Part shown: in pieces, positions 52,638 to 61,656 of the stretch
Position numbering within the stretch: position 1 is the stretch's first letter
How the letters are laid out: each line of letters begins with the position of its first letter
Source: Chryseolinea lacunae
GTDB lineage: Bacteria > Bacteroidota > Bacteroidia > Cytophagales > Cyclobacteriaceae
Length of the DNA stretch: 64,000 bases
Assembly: GCF_016735595.1 (NCBI RefSeq)
Contig: NZ_JAERRB010000002.1
Location: 384,996 to 448,995, forward strand
Direction: 5' to 3'
Translations under genes and position numbers: made by a program
The notes under the pieces: model-generated
Seen by the model: the letters and a program-made list of their open reading frames with translations, nothing else
Told to the model about the DNA's origin: nothing
The model's database searches: none

Positions 52638-53411
52638 ATGGCCATGAACCCCCATCACAAAGAGATTCTGGATCAAATACGCCAACGTTCGGGCACCCCC
52701 ACCCAGCACACATTTCTCAATAATTATCTGGGCAACGAGCATCCACGCTTCCCCATAAACGCACCCACGCTGCGTGCGCTGGCCAGGGAGTGGATGAAGG
52801 CGCACCGCGAGCTGTCGGCGAAGGCACTGGTGGCCGTGCTCACGGGGCTGATTGAAGGTGAGTCGGGCACAGAAAAATCAATGGCCGGCATCCTGCTCGA
52901 CTACGCCACCCCAGACCAGCGACAATTCCCACCCAAGGTGTTTGGTTCATGGCTTGAGCATTTGGTGGGTTGGGCTGAGGTGGATTCGTTGTGCACCGGC
53001 AAGTATACGCTCACCGAAGTGCCTGCACAGTGGGAGACATGGAAACCGCTGTTGCTGAAGTTTGCAAAAAGCAAAAACATACAGACACGTCGTGCCTCGC
53101 TCGTGTTGCTCTGCTCGCCGCTGAGTCGCGCCGTGGATGGCGACCTGGTGACCGTGGCGTTGCAAAACATTGATCGGCTAAAGGGAGAGAAAGAGATTCT
53201 CATCACGAAGGCCATCTCGTGGCTCATGCGCAGCATGGTGAAACATCACCGGAAGCCCCTGGAAAAATATTTGAAAGACAACATCGACTCGCTTCCCAAA
53301 ATCGCCGTGCGCGAGACGCTGATGAAATTGAAGACCGGGAAAAAAACGTCGGGTAAAAAGATGTCGCCTAAAAAGAGTATGGGCAGTGCTGTAAAACGCA
53401 AGGCTAAATAG
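52638..53411 (+). CDS. AlkD-like DNA alkylation repair protein
   Basis: About 257 residues from ATG 52638 (MAMNPHHKEIL). HEAT-like helical repeats typical of DNA alkylation repair enzymes: FPINAPTLRALAREWMK, EGESGTEKSMAGILLDYA, VGWAEVDSLCTGKYTL with the family-conserved W...D motif, and KSKNIQTRRASLVLLCSPL. A lysine-rich tail follows. Family members bind DNA and cleave alkylated bases without flipping. First core gene right of the tRNA; the earlier in-frame start at 52587 is less likely. Confidence 0.8.
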   Translation: MAMNPHHKEILDQIRQRSGTPTQHTFLNNYLGNEHPRFPINAPTLRALAREWMKAHRELSAKALVAVLTGLIEGESGTEKSMAGILLDYATPDQRQFPPKVFGSWLEHLVGWAEVDSLCTGKYTLTEVPAQWETWKPLLLKFAKSKNIQTRRASLVLLCSPLSRAVDGDLVTVALQNIDRLKGEKEILITKAISWLMRSMVKHHRKPLEKYLKDNIDSLPKIAVRETLMKLKTGKKTSGKKMSPKKSMGSAVKRKAK

Positions 53412-53611
53412 CCAGACATTTAAGCTTTGAGATATGACATTTAATAAGGTATCACGCTCGCAAGCTGAACGGGATTTTGGCGACATTTCTCCACACTTTG
53501 CTGGAGGCTTTGGTGGAGCAGCGCGCGTGAGAGTGCTGAGAAGGTGCTTTCGGTCGTTGGCTACGGCGGGCACAACTTTTGGACTAGTGTAATGGTAAAC
53601 CAAAAAAAGTT

Positions 53612-54058
53612 ATGAAAAGCAGGATATTGATTACAGCGCTCGTGCTGTTCACCACGTTAGCCATGGCCCAGAACACGTTGCAAGTAAAGATCGATCACAT
53701 CAAGAGCAGTAAAGGCAACATCATCGTGGGGTTGTATGACAAGGGCGACAATTTTCCGCGTGAAGCCATGGACGGAAAAATTGTGAAGGCTTCCAAGAAT
53801 GGGGTAGTGGTGGTATTCGAAAATGTGAAACCGGGCAAGTATGCCGTCAGCACCATTCACGACGAAAATAAAAATAAGGACCTCGACCAGAATAAACTCG
53901 GCATTCCCAAAGAAGGATTCGGATTTTCAAACAACGCCATGGGTGCCATAGGTCCTCCCTCGTTCGACAAAGCTTCCATTGAGCTGACGGCCGATCAAAA
54001 AGAGACCAACATCTCCATCGACATGCGCTACATGATCGGCAAAAACAAAACGGATTAG
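53612..54058 (+). CDS. DUF2141 secreted protein
   Basis: 148 residues with a signal peptide (ILITALVLFTTLAMA, cut before QNTLQVK). The mature part has the DUF2141 pattern: GNIIVGLYDKGDNFP, VFENVKPGKYAVSTIHDENKNKDLDQNKLGIPKEGFGFSNNA, with acidic Ca-binding-like residues. Periplasmic or surface beta-sandwich of unknown function. The gap 53412-53611 before it holds no gene. Confidence 0.88.
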   Translation: MKSRILITALVLFTTLAMAQNTLQVKIDHIKSSKGNIIVGLYDKGDNFPREAMDGKIVKASKNGVVVVFENVKPGKYAVSTIHDENKNKDLDQNKLGIPKEGFGFSNNAMGAIGPPSFDKASIELTADQKETNISIDMRYMIGKNKTD

Positions 54059-54161
54059 TCGAATAGAATATGCAGGCTTGGGATGGACGTCAGGGCGTTG
54101 TCGTGGCGTCCGTCACGCGTCGTTGCATAACTTTGGTAGTTGTTCGTGCGTTCAATACGGC

Positions 54162-54962
54162 ATGAAATATACCCAGATACCACCCCCGGACTATCTCAAG
54201 GATTTCATTCAATGTTTTTGGACCATGGAAGACGACGGCACAGACCCGTCGCCCAAAACCATCGGCCCGTTGGTGGACGGTTGCCCCGGCATAATTTTTC
54301 AACAGGCCGGCGACGGAAATTTCTACGACAAGTCGGGCAAACAAATGCCGGCCACGTTTTTATACGGACAAACCCTGACGCGCACAGAACTTTATGTGAA
54401 AGGCAAGTTCAAATGGATGGGCATTCGTTTTTATCCTAACGCGCTGAAGTCGGTGTTCCGGTTCAACGCACATGAGCTCACGGACCAATGTCTTGATCTT
54501 CGGCTGTTGCCCGTGACCCAGCAAATGCCCAACCGCCTGCTCGAACTGCCGTCTACGCTGGATCAGGTTGATCTGTTGTCGTCGCATTTCATCACGCTCA
54601 TCAAACGCAACAACGCCATCGTCGATCCGGTAACGCACTATGCCATGTCGCACATTGTGCAGGCAAACGGCAACGTGTCGCTGAAGGAATTGCATACCAC
54701 ACTAAAGCTTTCCGAGCGCAGCTTCGAGCGCAAGTTCGAACAGCATGTGGGCATTTCGGCAAAGCTGTTTTCCCGGATCTGCCGTTTTCAGGCGTCGCTA
54801 AAACAGCTGAAGACAAATCAGTTCACCAAACTGTCGGATGTGGCCTACCAAAACGGCTATGCCGACCAATCGCATTTCATCCGCTCGTTCAAAGAATTTG
54901 CGGGCTATTCTCCCAACGAATTTCAAAAGCAATCCGACGGGTCCGAAAGTTTTTCCCTGTGA
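54162..54962 (+). CDS. AraC-family transcriptional regulator
   Basis: 266 residues from ATG 54162 (MKYTQIPPPDYLK). N-terminal DUF6597-like sensor part (DFIQCFWTMEDD, GCPGIIFQQAG) and C-terminal double HTH: NVSLKELHTTLKLSERSFERKFEQHVG and KLSDVAYQNGYADQSHFIRSFKEFAGYSPNEF. The ORF extends upstream to 54078 without family-like sequence. It precedes the DUF1772 gene by 74 bases and may regulate it. Confidence 0.88.
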   Translation: MKYTQIPPPDYLKDFIQCFWTMEDDGTDPSPKTIGPLVDGCPGIIFQQAGDGNFYDKSGKQMPATFLYGQTLTRTELYVKGKFKWMGIRFYPNALKSVFRFNAHELTDQCLDLRLLPVTQQMPNRLLELPSTLDQVDLLSSHFITLIKRNNAIVDPVTHYAMSHIVQANGNVSLKELHTTLKLSERSFERKFEQHVGISAKLFSRICRFQASLKQLKTNQFTKLSDVAYQNGYADQSHFIRSFKEFAGYSPNEFQKQSDGSESFSL

Positions 54963-55036
54963 TGGGCTGAGCTGTCGGTTTTGTTCAATTTTGCGTTTCG
55001 CGACCGCCGTAGTTTTACTAAAAAATAAAACTACAC

Positions 55037-55534
55037 ATGGTCACAACGTCCAACCTCATCCTGCTTTGCGCGGCCGTAGCCACCGCCCTCATGGCCGGTC
55101 TGTTCTATTCCTGGTCATTTTCGGTCACCCCCGGCCTGGCCAAACTGCCCGACCGTGAGTATATCGCGGCTATGCAGGCCATGAACAGCGCCATTCTCAA
55201 CCCGGTATTCTTCGCGGGCTTTTTTGGAGCGCTGGTCTTGCTGCCGGTGGCCACCTATCAACAGTTTGCCCAACCTATGCCTGCACGGTTTTGGTTTTTG
55301 CTGGCGGCCACGCTGGCCTATGGGGTTGGTGTGTTCGGCGTCACCGTGGTGGGCAACGTTCCACTAAACGAAGCGCTGGCCGCGTTTGATGTGGCGAGCG
55401 CTTCGCCCACTTCGGTGGCCGCACGGCGACTGTCGTTCGAACAACCCTGGAACAGTCTGAACATGGTGCGAACCGTGTGCGCCTTCTTCTCCATCGCCTT
55501 TGTTATTCTGGGATGCCTTAGTGCTGAAAAGTGA
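55037..55534 (+). CDS. DUF1772 four-helix membrane protein
   Basis: 165 residues with four hydrophobic segments (LILLCAAVATALMAGLFYSW, then about 55-75, 85-105 and 140-160) and the DUF1772 signature FYSWSFSVTPGLAKLPDREYIAAMQAMN with NVPLNEALAAFD. Function unknown; related proteins are called anthrone oxygenase-like. It follows the AraC regulator gene. Confidence 0.85.
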   Translation: MVTTSNLILLCAAVATALMAGLFYSWSFSVTPGLAKLPDREYIAAMQAMNSAILNPVFFAGFFGALVLLPVATYQQFAQPMPARFWFLLAATLAYGVGVFGVTVVGNVPLNEALAAFDVASASPTSVAARRLSFEQPWNSLNMVRTVCAFFSIAFVILGCLSAEK

Positions 55535-55556
55535 ATCAGTCTACTATCAGAAAACC

Positions 55557-55892
55557 ATGAAATTCAAATACATCCTATTGCTGTCAACTATGGTGTCGCT
55601 GATGCATGTGTCCGTGGAAGCTGCTGGTCCGTTGGGCAGGCAGGCCGGTCGCATCGATGATGTGAAGGCCCGTGCGCTGACCGTGCTGGAACAGAAGTGC
55701 AATGTGTGTCATGTCAGGAACAACCCCCGCAAAGTGTTCACGCCCGCCACTATGGAGCTACACGCCGAACGGATCTACAAGCAGGTGTTTGTGAAACGTC
55801 GTATGCCCAAGGGCGATGCCATCCGGCTCTCGGCGCAGGAGGAAGCCACCTTGCTGCAATGGCTGGAAACGATGGGCGTCGTGAAAAAATGA
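55557..55892 (+). CDS. Small c-type cytochrome-like secreted protein
   Basis: 111 residues from ATG 55557. Signal peptide (YILLLSTMVSLMHVSVEAA), then a single heme motif CNVCH and a Met in KRRMPKGDAIRL that may be the second axial ligand, ending with helical EEATLLQWLETMG. A monoheme cytochrome c is likely; length and motif fit. Overlaps slightly with frames of the DUF1772 gene only outside its true start. Confidence 0.75.
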   Translation: MKFKYILLLSTMVSLMHVSVEAAGPLGRQAGRIDDVKARALTVLEQKCNVCHVRNNPRKVFTPATMELHAERIYKQVFVKRRMPKGDAIRLSAQEEATLLQWLETMGVVKK

Positions 55893-55902
55893 ATGCGTTG
55901 CT

Positions 55903-56502
55903 TTATGCTATCCTGGCCACTTCAAATTGCTCTTCATAGAGCGTCTTCACTTCTTCGGTCCACGCGGCCACTGTTTCGATGGAAGGACGGTCGGCACGGT
56001 CGAAGAAAAAGTGCTTCAGCACATCCAGCCCGCAATAGGTATAGATCCCTTTGTCTGATGTGAGCGACAGCGCCCGGTCCATGCCGGTGGCGGCATATTC
56101 TGCGTTTGACTTGCCGTGGGTGTTGATGATGATGGTGGCTTTGCCGGTGAGCAACCCTTTCTGTATACCCTGGTCGTAGCGATAGGCAAAACCGTAGCTC
56201 ATCACGCGGTCGATGTAGCCTTTCAGGATGGCGGGCATGCCCGTCCACCAGATGGGATAGACGAAGGTGATGACTTCGGCCCAGGCAATGAATTCCTGTT
56301 CCACCGCTACAGTTTCTTCCACCACGCCCTTGCGTTGTTGCTGAATGTCCTCGAGCGACAGCACCGGGTTGAAGTTAAGGTTGTTGAGGTCGCGGACCAC
56401 CACATGATGGTTTCCGGCTTCGAGGGTTCGTACCACCGTTTGCAGAAAATGGTGGTTCAGGCTTGCAGGGTTGGGATGGGCGTAAACGACAAGGTGTTTC
56501 AT
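55903..56502 (-). CDS. Flavodoxin-fold NAD(P)H dehydrogenase (quinone), Kef/MdaB type
   Basis: 199 residues from ATG 56502. FMN-binding pattern: HLVVYAHPNPASLNHHFLQ, YPIWWTGMPAILKGYIDRVMSYGFAY and IIINTHGKSNAEY. It reduces quinones or electrophiles by two electrons with NAD(P)H. It is downstream of a divergent-looking AraC gene on the same strand, with 80 bases between them, a common pair in which the AraC protein controls the reductase. Confidence 0.88.
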   Translation of the reverse strand: MKHLVVYAHPNPASLNHHFLQTVVRTLEAGNHHVVVRDLNNLNFNPVLSLEDIQQQRKGVVEETVAVEQEFIAWAEVITFVYPIWWTGMPAILKGYIDRVMSYGFAYRYDQGIQKGLLTGKATIIINTHGKSNAEYAATGMDRALSLTSDKGIYTYCGLDVLKHFFFDRADRPSIETVAAWTEEVKTLYEEQFEVARIA

Positions 56503-56582
56503 AGCTTTTGTATTTTGGTGTTTGTTGATACAAAAGTAGAGGGGACCACCTCCGTGGCATTGTAAGAAAACGAAACGGACCT

Positions 56583-57383
56583 TTAGTCTGGTGTAGCCAT
56601 ACACACGTCCTGCTGGAATTTCAGGAATTGGGTGGGCGATAAATTGAGGTAATGCTTGAAATCGTGGATGAGCTGACTTTGATCATAATAGCCACAGCGG
56701 CTCACGAGGTCGAGCCAGTCCACGGGTGTCGATGTTTCCGAAAGTTTTTGAAGCTGCTCGATGGCATTCAGAAAACGATGATAACGGTTGATCTCTTTGG
56801 CGCTGTAGCCCAGATATTTTTTATGGTTGAGCTGAACGGTGCGCTCGCTCTGTTGCGTTTCTTCGGCGATGGCTTTGATGGGACTCTCGCCGATGTTGTT
56901 AAAGGTGGCGATGCGTTCGAAAGCGGTGTCGCGTTTTTTCAGATAGGGCCGACAGAATTCGAGCACGTCGTGCACACGCGAGGCCGGAGGTTTGTCGCGC
57001 AGCAAACGCCAAAGGTTGGTGAAACAGTTTTCGTCCAGCAAATCGTCGGGGTGAATGGGCACGTGTTCCGAGGCTAGCGATTGTCCGAAGAAACGATAGA
57101 AGGCGTCGGCCTTGAAGTTGGCCACCAGGATGTCGGCGTTGGGTGGAAGGGTGTAGTCCATGGGCTGCTTCACCGGGCCAACAAGGAGACACTTGTCGAT
57201 CTCCAGTCTGGTTTGGCGTGGCGAGGTGAAATGGACCGGGGTTCCGAAACTGAAAATGAGAATGGTCTGAAAGGAGGGGAGCAGTGTTTTGGTTACGGCT
57301 TCCCGGGTTTTGTTTTCGGCAGCATAGAAATGCGAGAAGGCCTCCTGAAATTCTTCGGTCACGGGAATGCGTCGTCCTTCCAT
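56583..57383 (-). CDS. AraC-family transcriptional regulator
   Basis: 266 residues from ATG 57383 (MEGRRIPVTEEF). Variable N-terminal sensor part and a C-terminal domain with NIGESPIKAIAEETQQSERTVQLNHKKYLGYSAKEINRY and a second HTH DLVSRCGYYDQSQLIHDFKHYLNLSPTQF. It precedes the quinone reductase gene on the same strand and follows the NTF2-like gene with 11 bases between, so the three may form an operon. Confidence 0.87.
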   Translation of the reverse strand: MEGRRIPVTEEFQEAFSHFYAAENKTREAVTKTLLPSFQTILIFSFGTPVHFTSPRQTRLEIDKCLLVGPVKQPMDYTLPPNADILVANFKADAFYRFFGQSLASEHVPIHPDDLLDENCFTNLWRLLRDKPPASRVHDVLEFCRPYLKKRDTAFERIATFNNIGESPIKAIAEETQQSERTVQLNHKKYLGYSAKEINRYHRFLNAIEQLQKLSETSTPVDWLDLVSRCGYYDQSQLIHDFKHYLNLSPTQFLKFQQDVCMATPD

Positions 57384-57394
57384 GCTAAATACTA

Positions 57395-57718
57395 TTAATA
57401 GTTCGCCTGCCCGATGTCGAGCCGGTTTATTTTTCCGTCGGCGTTCACTTGAAACCTGAAGAAGGTTTTGAAATCGCCCCACTGGTCGGAGTGGAACCGG
57501 CCATAAATGTCCAGCCCATTCCCTTCCACTTTGTCGATGTGCGTGAACCGTTCGTGTCCCAGCGCTTTGGTGAAGAAGGTGGTGAAGTTCATTTTGTGTC
57601 CGTCGTCATACAGTTCGGCATCGTGGGTGAACAACGCGAACCAGGCTTTGGCATCACCTTGCTGAAGTGCGTCGATGGCGGCTTTGACGAGTGGGTGCGT
57701 TAATTTGTCGGTTTGCAT
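57395..57718 (-). CDS. NTF2-like (SnoaL-type) protein
   Basis: 107 residues: KAAIDALQQGDAKAWFALFTHDAELYDDGHKMNF matches the first helix and strand of SnoaL-like folds, ending in strands KTFFRFQVNADGKINRLDIG. Such cone-shaped domains bind small molecules or catalyse isomerisations; the substrate is unknown. First gene of the minus-strand set with AraC and quinone reductase. Confidence 0.8.
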   Translation of the reverse strand: MQTDKLTHPLVKAAIDALQQGDAKAWFALFTHDAELYDDGHKMNFTTFFTKALGHERFTHIDKVEGNGLDIYGRFHSDQWGDFKTFFRFQVNADGKINRLDIGQANY

Positions 57719-57759
57719 GGGGTCAAGATCGGGAACAAAGATAGGCGAATTGCAGCGAG

Positions 57760-58188
57760 TTGTTTCGGAGGACGATCCGTGCCCTGAAATTGAAATCGAT
57801 AACCACAGGAGTTTGTTTAATTATAGCGGTTCCTTTACTTTCGGCGTCTGATATCCATCCGGATTCTCGAATGTTAATGGACACAACCCGAACTATTTCA
57901 AAAGAGGTGTTTGCAACGGAGCTGATTCGCGTAACGTTGTTGTTGCTGCTGATCGTTCTTTTGAGAGTATTGCTGCCTTTGCTCCTGATGCCCATCGTTA
58001 GCTATGAATTTTATCCTGTGTTTGAGAGGCACCAGTGGTTGATTGTTAATCTTGTAGTGGCTTTTGGCTTTCTGGCGCTCGCACGGAAACAACGAGCAAT
58101 CAGTATTCCTGTTTTTTTATTGGCCGTCGCCTCGCCTTTGATGGCCGGCATCCTGTATCTCATTTACATAGTAAGAAAACGATCATGA
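57760..58188 (+). CDS. Membrane protein, unknown
   Basis: Up to 142 residues with hydrophobic stretches at residues 14-30, 56-78, 95-110 and 118-138 (for example LLLLLIVLLRVLLPLLLMPIV). No family recognised. The frame opens with TTG at 57760; ATG at 57871 would remove the first helix, so the start is unsure. It overlaps the next gene by four bases (ATGA) and starts a three-gene run. Confidence 0.55.
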   Translation: MFRRTIRALKLKSITTGVCLIIAVPLLSASDIHPDSRMLMDTTRTISKEVFATELIRVTLLLLLIVLLRVLLPLLLMPIVSYEFYPVFERHQWLIVNLVVAFGFLALARKQRAISIPVFLLAVASPLMAGILYLIYIVRKRS

Positions 58189-58541
58189 TAGAAAAATATT
58201 CTGAGCTCATCATACGATACATGCTGTTGTTGGCAGGGTTTGCGATCATAGACTATGCCGCCCGGCAGATCGAGGGGGAGGCCATGCAATATTTTGAAAT
58301 GCTTCCTACGGACAAGGTGTATTTTGCACTTGCTGTCAACATAGGGCTGTCGCTGATTCTGAATGTGATTACCGCCGTCATCATTCAGAGAGACCGAAAG
58401 CGTTTGATTATTGAGGCGAAGCATGTGCTGTGGATCACCCTGATCTTCAGAGAACTTGGAGTGTGTGCGTTTTTGTTATACGCCATCGTGAATGAAAAAT
58501 CACAGCAGGAACAACTTCCGCAAGAAGAGCAACCGGCATAG
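58185..58541 (+). CDS. Membrane protein, unknown
   Basis: 118 residues with three probable helices (about 12-25, 43-68 and 80-105) and a Gln/Glu-rich tail ending QEEQPA. Unrecognised. Start overlaps the preceding stop by four bases; next gene follows after three bases, indicating one operon. Confidence 0.6.
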   Translation: MIEKYSELIIRYMLLLAGFAIIDYAARQIEGEAMQYFEMLPTDKVYFALAVNIGLSLILNVITAVIIQRDRKRLIIEAKHVLWITLIFRELGVCAFLLYAIVNEKSQQEQLPQEEQPA

Positions 58542-58544
58542 CCT

Positions 58545-58973
58545 ATGGACATTAGTTCAATAGTCATTCTCGTGATTCTGGCCGTTGGCGGTGTTATGTT
58601 GAAAACCTTTTACGACCAGGGCAAAGCGGCGTTGTCAATTTTTCCGGATCTGAAAACGGTCACTATCGTCTACCGCGACAAAACGGCGCTCGGCTATTCC
58701 ATGAAATCGTGGAAAACGAAAATAGGAGGTGCAAGCCGTTCGCTCGACATCATTGTTACGGACAAGGAACTTTGGCTGAGAAGTGTTTTACTGTTGGCCG
58801 GCATCACCCGTCAGCACGATCTTGTGCATCGCGTTCCGCTGCATCGGATAGGTTCGGCAAAGGAAAGTAAGGAAGGGATTGTGTTGTCGTTCAAGACGGA
58901 GAAGGGTGAAACCAAACAGATTGTCATCAATACGCGCGATAAGGGTCAGTTCTTGAAAAGTATCGGGGAGTAA
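58545..58973 (+). CDS. Hypothetical membrane-anchored protein
   Basis: 142 residues: N-terminal helix SSIVILVILAVGGVMLKTF anchors a strand-rich domain (LKTVTIVYRDKTALGYSMKSW, LDIIVTDKELWLRSVL, HRVPLHRIGSAKESKEGIVLSFKTEKGETKQIVINTRD) that reads like a pleckstrin-homology fold. Third gene of the small membrane operon. Function unknown. Confidence 0.55.
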   Translation: MDISSIVILVILAVGGVMLKTFYDQGKAALSIFPDLKTVTIVYRDKTALGYSMKSWKTKIGGASRSLDIIVTDKELWLRSVLLLAGITRQHDLVHRVPLHRIGSAKESKEGIVLSFKTEKGETKQIVINTRDKGQFLKSIGE

Positions 58974-59115
58974 ATGCCTCAACCGGCCCATCCCAAGCCT
59001 GCAACGCCGGGCGGGGAATTTTGTCCATGCCCTTGCGTCAATCCTCCATGTTCCCGTCGGCTGCGGCCGCGCACCTTTGTATCGTCAATATCGACGAAAC
59101 CAAAACAACAAGAAC

Positions 59116-59670
59116 ATGACACGTTTAACAGCATTGCACCCCGACGAAGCTACTGGCAAAACCAAGGAATTATTCAACGCCGTTCAGGGCAAACTGGGCC
59201 TAGTGCCCAACATGATGCGCACCATGGGCAATTCTCCTGCCTTGCTGGAAGGTTACCTCACGTTTAGCGGCGCGCTTGGCAAAGGCACACTGGGTGCCAA
59301 GACCGGCGAACTCATTGCCTTGGCCGTGGCGGAAAGCAACAGCTGCGACTATTGCCTTTCGGCCCACACATTCATCGGTGCCAACCTGATGAAGGTGGAC
59401 TCAAAAATTCTGGACGATGCACGCCAGGCAAAATCGGCCGACGCCAAAACTACCGCCGCCCTCCGGTTTGCAAAAACGCTGGTAGAGAAACGTGGTCTGG
59501 TGAACGACGCCGACGTGGCCGCCGTGAAACAAGCGGGCTTCACCGAAGGCGAGGTTGGCGAACTTGTCGGGCACGTAGCGTTGAATATTCTCACCAACTA
59601 CCTGAACAACACGGCAAACACGGCCATCGATTTTCCGGTGGTGAAGAGCCTGGAGCCTGCAACGGTTTGA
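59116..59670 (+). CDS. Carboxymuconolactone decarboxylase-family (AhpD-like) protein
   Basis: 184 residues from ATG 59116 (MTRLTALHPDEATGK). AhpD-like active site with a Cys pair and His: ELIALAVAESNSCDYCLSAHTFIGANL. The N-terminal FNAVQGKLGLVPNMMRTM and C-terminal HVALNILTNYLNN helices fit peroxidase-related members. It probably acts in thiol-dependent peroxide reduction. A hairpin follows at 59697. The earlier in-frame start at 59077 is unsupported. Confidence 0.88.
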   Translation: MTRLTALHPDEATGKTKELFNAVQGKLGLVPNMMRTMGNSPALLEGYLTFSGALGKGTLGAKTGELIALAVAESNSCDYCLSAHTFIGANLMKVDSKILDDARQAKSADAKTTAALRFAKTLVEKRGLVNDADVAAVKQAGFTEGEVGELVGHVALNILTNYLNNTANTAIDFPVVKSLEPATV

Positions 59671-59696
59671 GATCGTTCGGATCTGGTTTTTTTATG

Positions 59697-59737
59697 CAAA
59701 GGAATGTCGGAAGGGAACCACTTTCGACATTCCTTTG
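59697..59737. terminator. Stem-loop between AhpD-like and AraC genes
   Basis: CAAAGGAATGTCG and CGACATTCCTTTG form a 13-base perfect stem with a 15-base loop. A T-run precedes it, but no long run follows, so termination strength is uncertain. Confidence 0.6.
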
Positions 59738-59787
59738 TCAATGCATCGTATCGACACGACAGTTAACCTTCTTACTTCCCTTCACGC

Positions 59788-60678
59788 ATGACAGCGCAAT
59801 CGGTATACACCCTCATCAATCCCCAAAACGGAAACCTCGCGTTTAAGCTCTTCACGTTTGACAACAATTGTGCGTTCGACCATTTGCAACGCAACAACTA
59901 TTACTCCCTCATCTGGATGCAGCGGGGCAGTGGCAAAGTGCGTGTCGATTTTTCGACCTACGATTTTGAGGAAGATACCTTGTTTGCGTTTGCACCCTAT
60001 CAGCCGTTTATGTTCACGGCCACATCGCCCCAGCGGGGAGTGGCCATCCAATTTCATCCGGATTTCTATTGCATCCACATGCACCAGAAGGAAGTGGCCT
60101 GTAACGGCGTGTTGTTCAACAACATCTATCAACCGCCGTTCACGTTCATCGATCCACCTTCGGCCACCACCTTCAACATGCTGTTGGAGAACATGCGCAC
60201 GGAAGTGCAAAATCCCGCCCTTGCCCAATACGAACTGCTGGTTTCTTACTTAAAGATATTCCTGATCACTGCGTCGCGTCTCAAAGCCGAACAACACCCA
60301 CAGCCTGTTAACGTAGATGCCGGTCAGAAAGAACCCTTCATTTTGCAGACGTTGAAAGATACGATCGAGCGCGACTTCAGGACCCGGCACGCCCCCAGCG
60401 ATTATGCCGAGGCCTTGAACATTTCTCCGAAAGCCCTCGCTAAAATCACCAAAACACATTTCAACAAAACGTTGACCGAACTCATTTCAGAACGCATCAT
60501 CATCGAGGCCAAACGTGAGCTCTACCTCACCAACAAGGCCGTGAAAGAAATTGCCTACGCGCTGGGCTATGACGATGAACATTATTTCAGCCGCTTTTTC
60601 AAAACCAACGCCGACGTGTCGCCGCAGATGTATCGCGAAACCGTGGGGTTTGGAAAAATGGATTTGCTCACCCAATAA
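59788..60678 (+). CDS. AraC-family transcriptional regulator
   Basis: 296 residues. Cupin-like sensor half (FDHLQRNNYYSLIWMQRGSGKVRVDF, FFAPYQP-like segment) and two HTH helices near the end: SDYAEALNISPKALAKITKTHFNKTLTELI and VKEIAYALGYDDEHYFSRFFKTNADVSPQMYR. It may control the AhpD-like gene 120 bases upstream. The following 265-base gap to the HD gene is empty as far as I can see. Confidence 0.9.
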   Translation: MTAQSVYTLINPQNGNLAFKLFTFDNNCAFDHLQRNNYYSLIWMQRGSGKVRVDFSTYDFEEDTLFAFAPYQPFMFTATSPQRGVAIQFHPDFYCIHMHQKEVACNGVLFNNIYQPPFTFIDPPSATTFNMLLENMRTEVQNPALAQYELLVSYLKIFLITASRLKAEQHPQPVNVDAGQKEPFILQTLKDTIERDFRTRHAPSDYAEALNISPKALAKITKTHFNKTLTELISERIIIEAKRELYLTNKAVKEIAYALGYDDEHYFSRFFKTNADVSPQMYRETVGFGKMDLLTQ

Positions 60679-60943
60679 GGAATCGTCGTCCTGTATGCTG
60701 ACGCGCGGAACCGACAACCTCGAATTGTACAAGAAAACCTTTGGTTTAGCTATGGAGCTGAGGCTGCGCGGTGTGTAGTTTTGCAGATGGTAACGGGTAG
60801 GTTGCTGCGAAATTCTACAGCGTGTTTCATCACATCTTCGTGCCGGTAGCCGCCTTTTATTGTTGCCTTATTGTTAACGGGGTAGGGTGCGTGAAGCATG
60901 CAGGGATATCGAATTCCATCTTAAAAAATGATAACGAACGGCC

Positions 60944-61558
60944 ATGACAAAGCCTAAATTGAAATGGGTAAAAAGTGCCCGGCGTCACGTGCGGAATCTT
61001 TTTCGTGAACATAAACCCGAAGGCGCGGTGTACCATGATTTTCGTCACACCAAAGAAGTAGTGAAATCCGCACGTCGTCTGGCCAAAGGTCAGCCATTAA
61101 GCAAGCCACAACGCATTGCACTGTTGCTGTCGGCATGGTTTCACGACGTGGGATATGTGCAGGGTTCGGTTGGTCACGAAGCACGCAGCGCGCAGGCGGC
61201 CGAAGTTTTCCTGAACGACAAGGAGGCGGACCCGGATTTTATTCACGAAGTGCGCGGGGCCATTCTGGCGACGCGTTTGCCACAGGAACCCGAAACGCTG
61301 GTGGAGCAGATCCTTTGTGATGCCGACCTGTTTCATTTGGGCACACGCAAATTTGCCCGGCGCAACGTCTTGCTGCGAAAAGAAATTCAATCGACCACCG
61401 GCTTGAAAGTGAACAAAGCCGAATGGTTGGCCGACTCGCTGGCGTTGCTTCGGGAACATCGCTATTTCACGCCTTATGGTCGCAAGAAACTGCAAAAGGG
61501 TCAGCGCAGAAATTTGAAAAAACTGGAAGCCAAACAAAAGGAAGTGCCCGTCGCCTGA
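60944..61558 (+). CDS. HD-domain metal-dependent phosphohydrolase
   Basis: 204 residues with the HD motif series: His in YHDFRHTKEV, the HD pair in SAWFHDVGYVQGS, a helix with GHEARSAQAAEVFL, and the last Asp in LCDADLFHLGTRKF. It should hydrolyse nucleotides or phosphorylated compounds. The C-terminus is basic (KKLQKGQRRNLKKLEAK). Monocistronic by spacing. Confidence 0.85.
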   Translation: MTKPKLKWVKSARRHVRNLFREHKPEGAVYHDFRHTKEVVKSARRLAKGQPLSKPQRIALLLSAWFHDVGYVQGSVGHEARSAQAAEVFLNDKEADPDFIHEVRGAILATRLPQEPETLVEQILCDADLFHLGTRKFARRNVLLRKEIQSTTGLKVNKAEWLADSLALLREHRYFTPYGRKKLQKGQRRNLKKLEAKQKEVPVA

Positions 61559-61656
61559 GGGACAGTGCTCATCCGAAGTCAATGACCAACGACGATCGCT
61601 TGCACAATGCAATCTTTGGGTTTATATTTTGCGTCTGCTCGTTTCGTATTGACTCT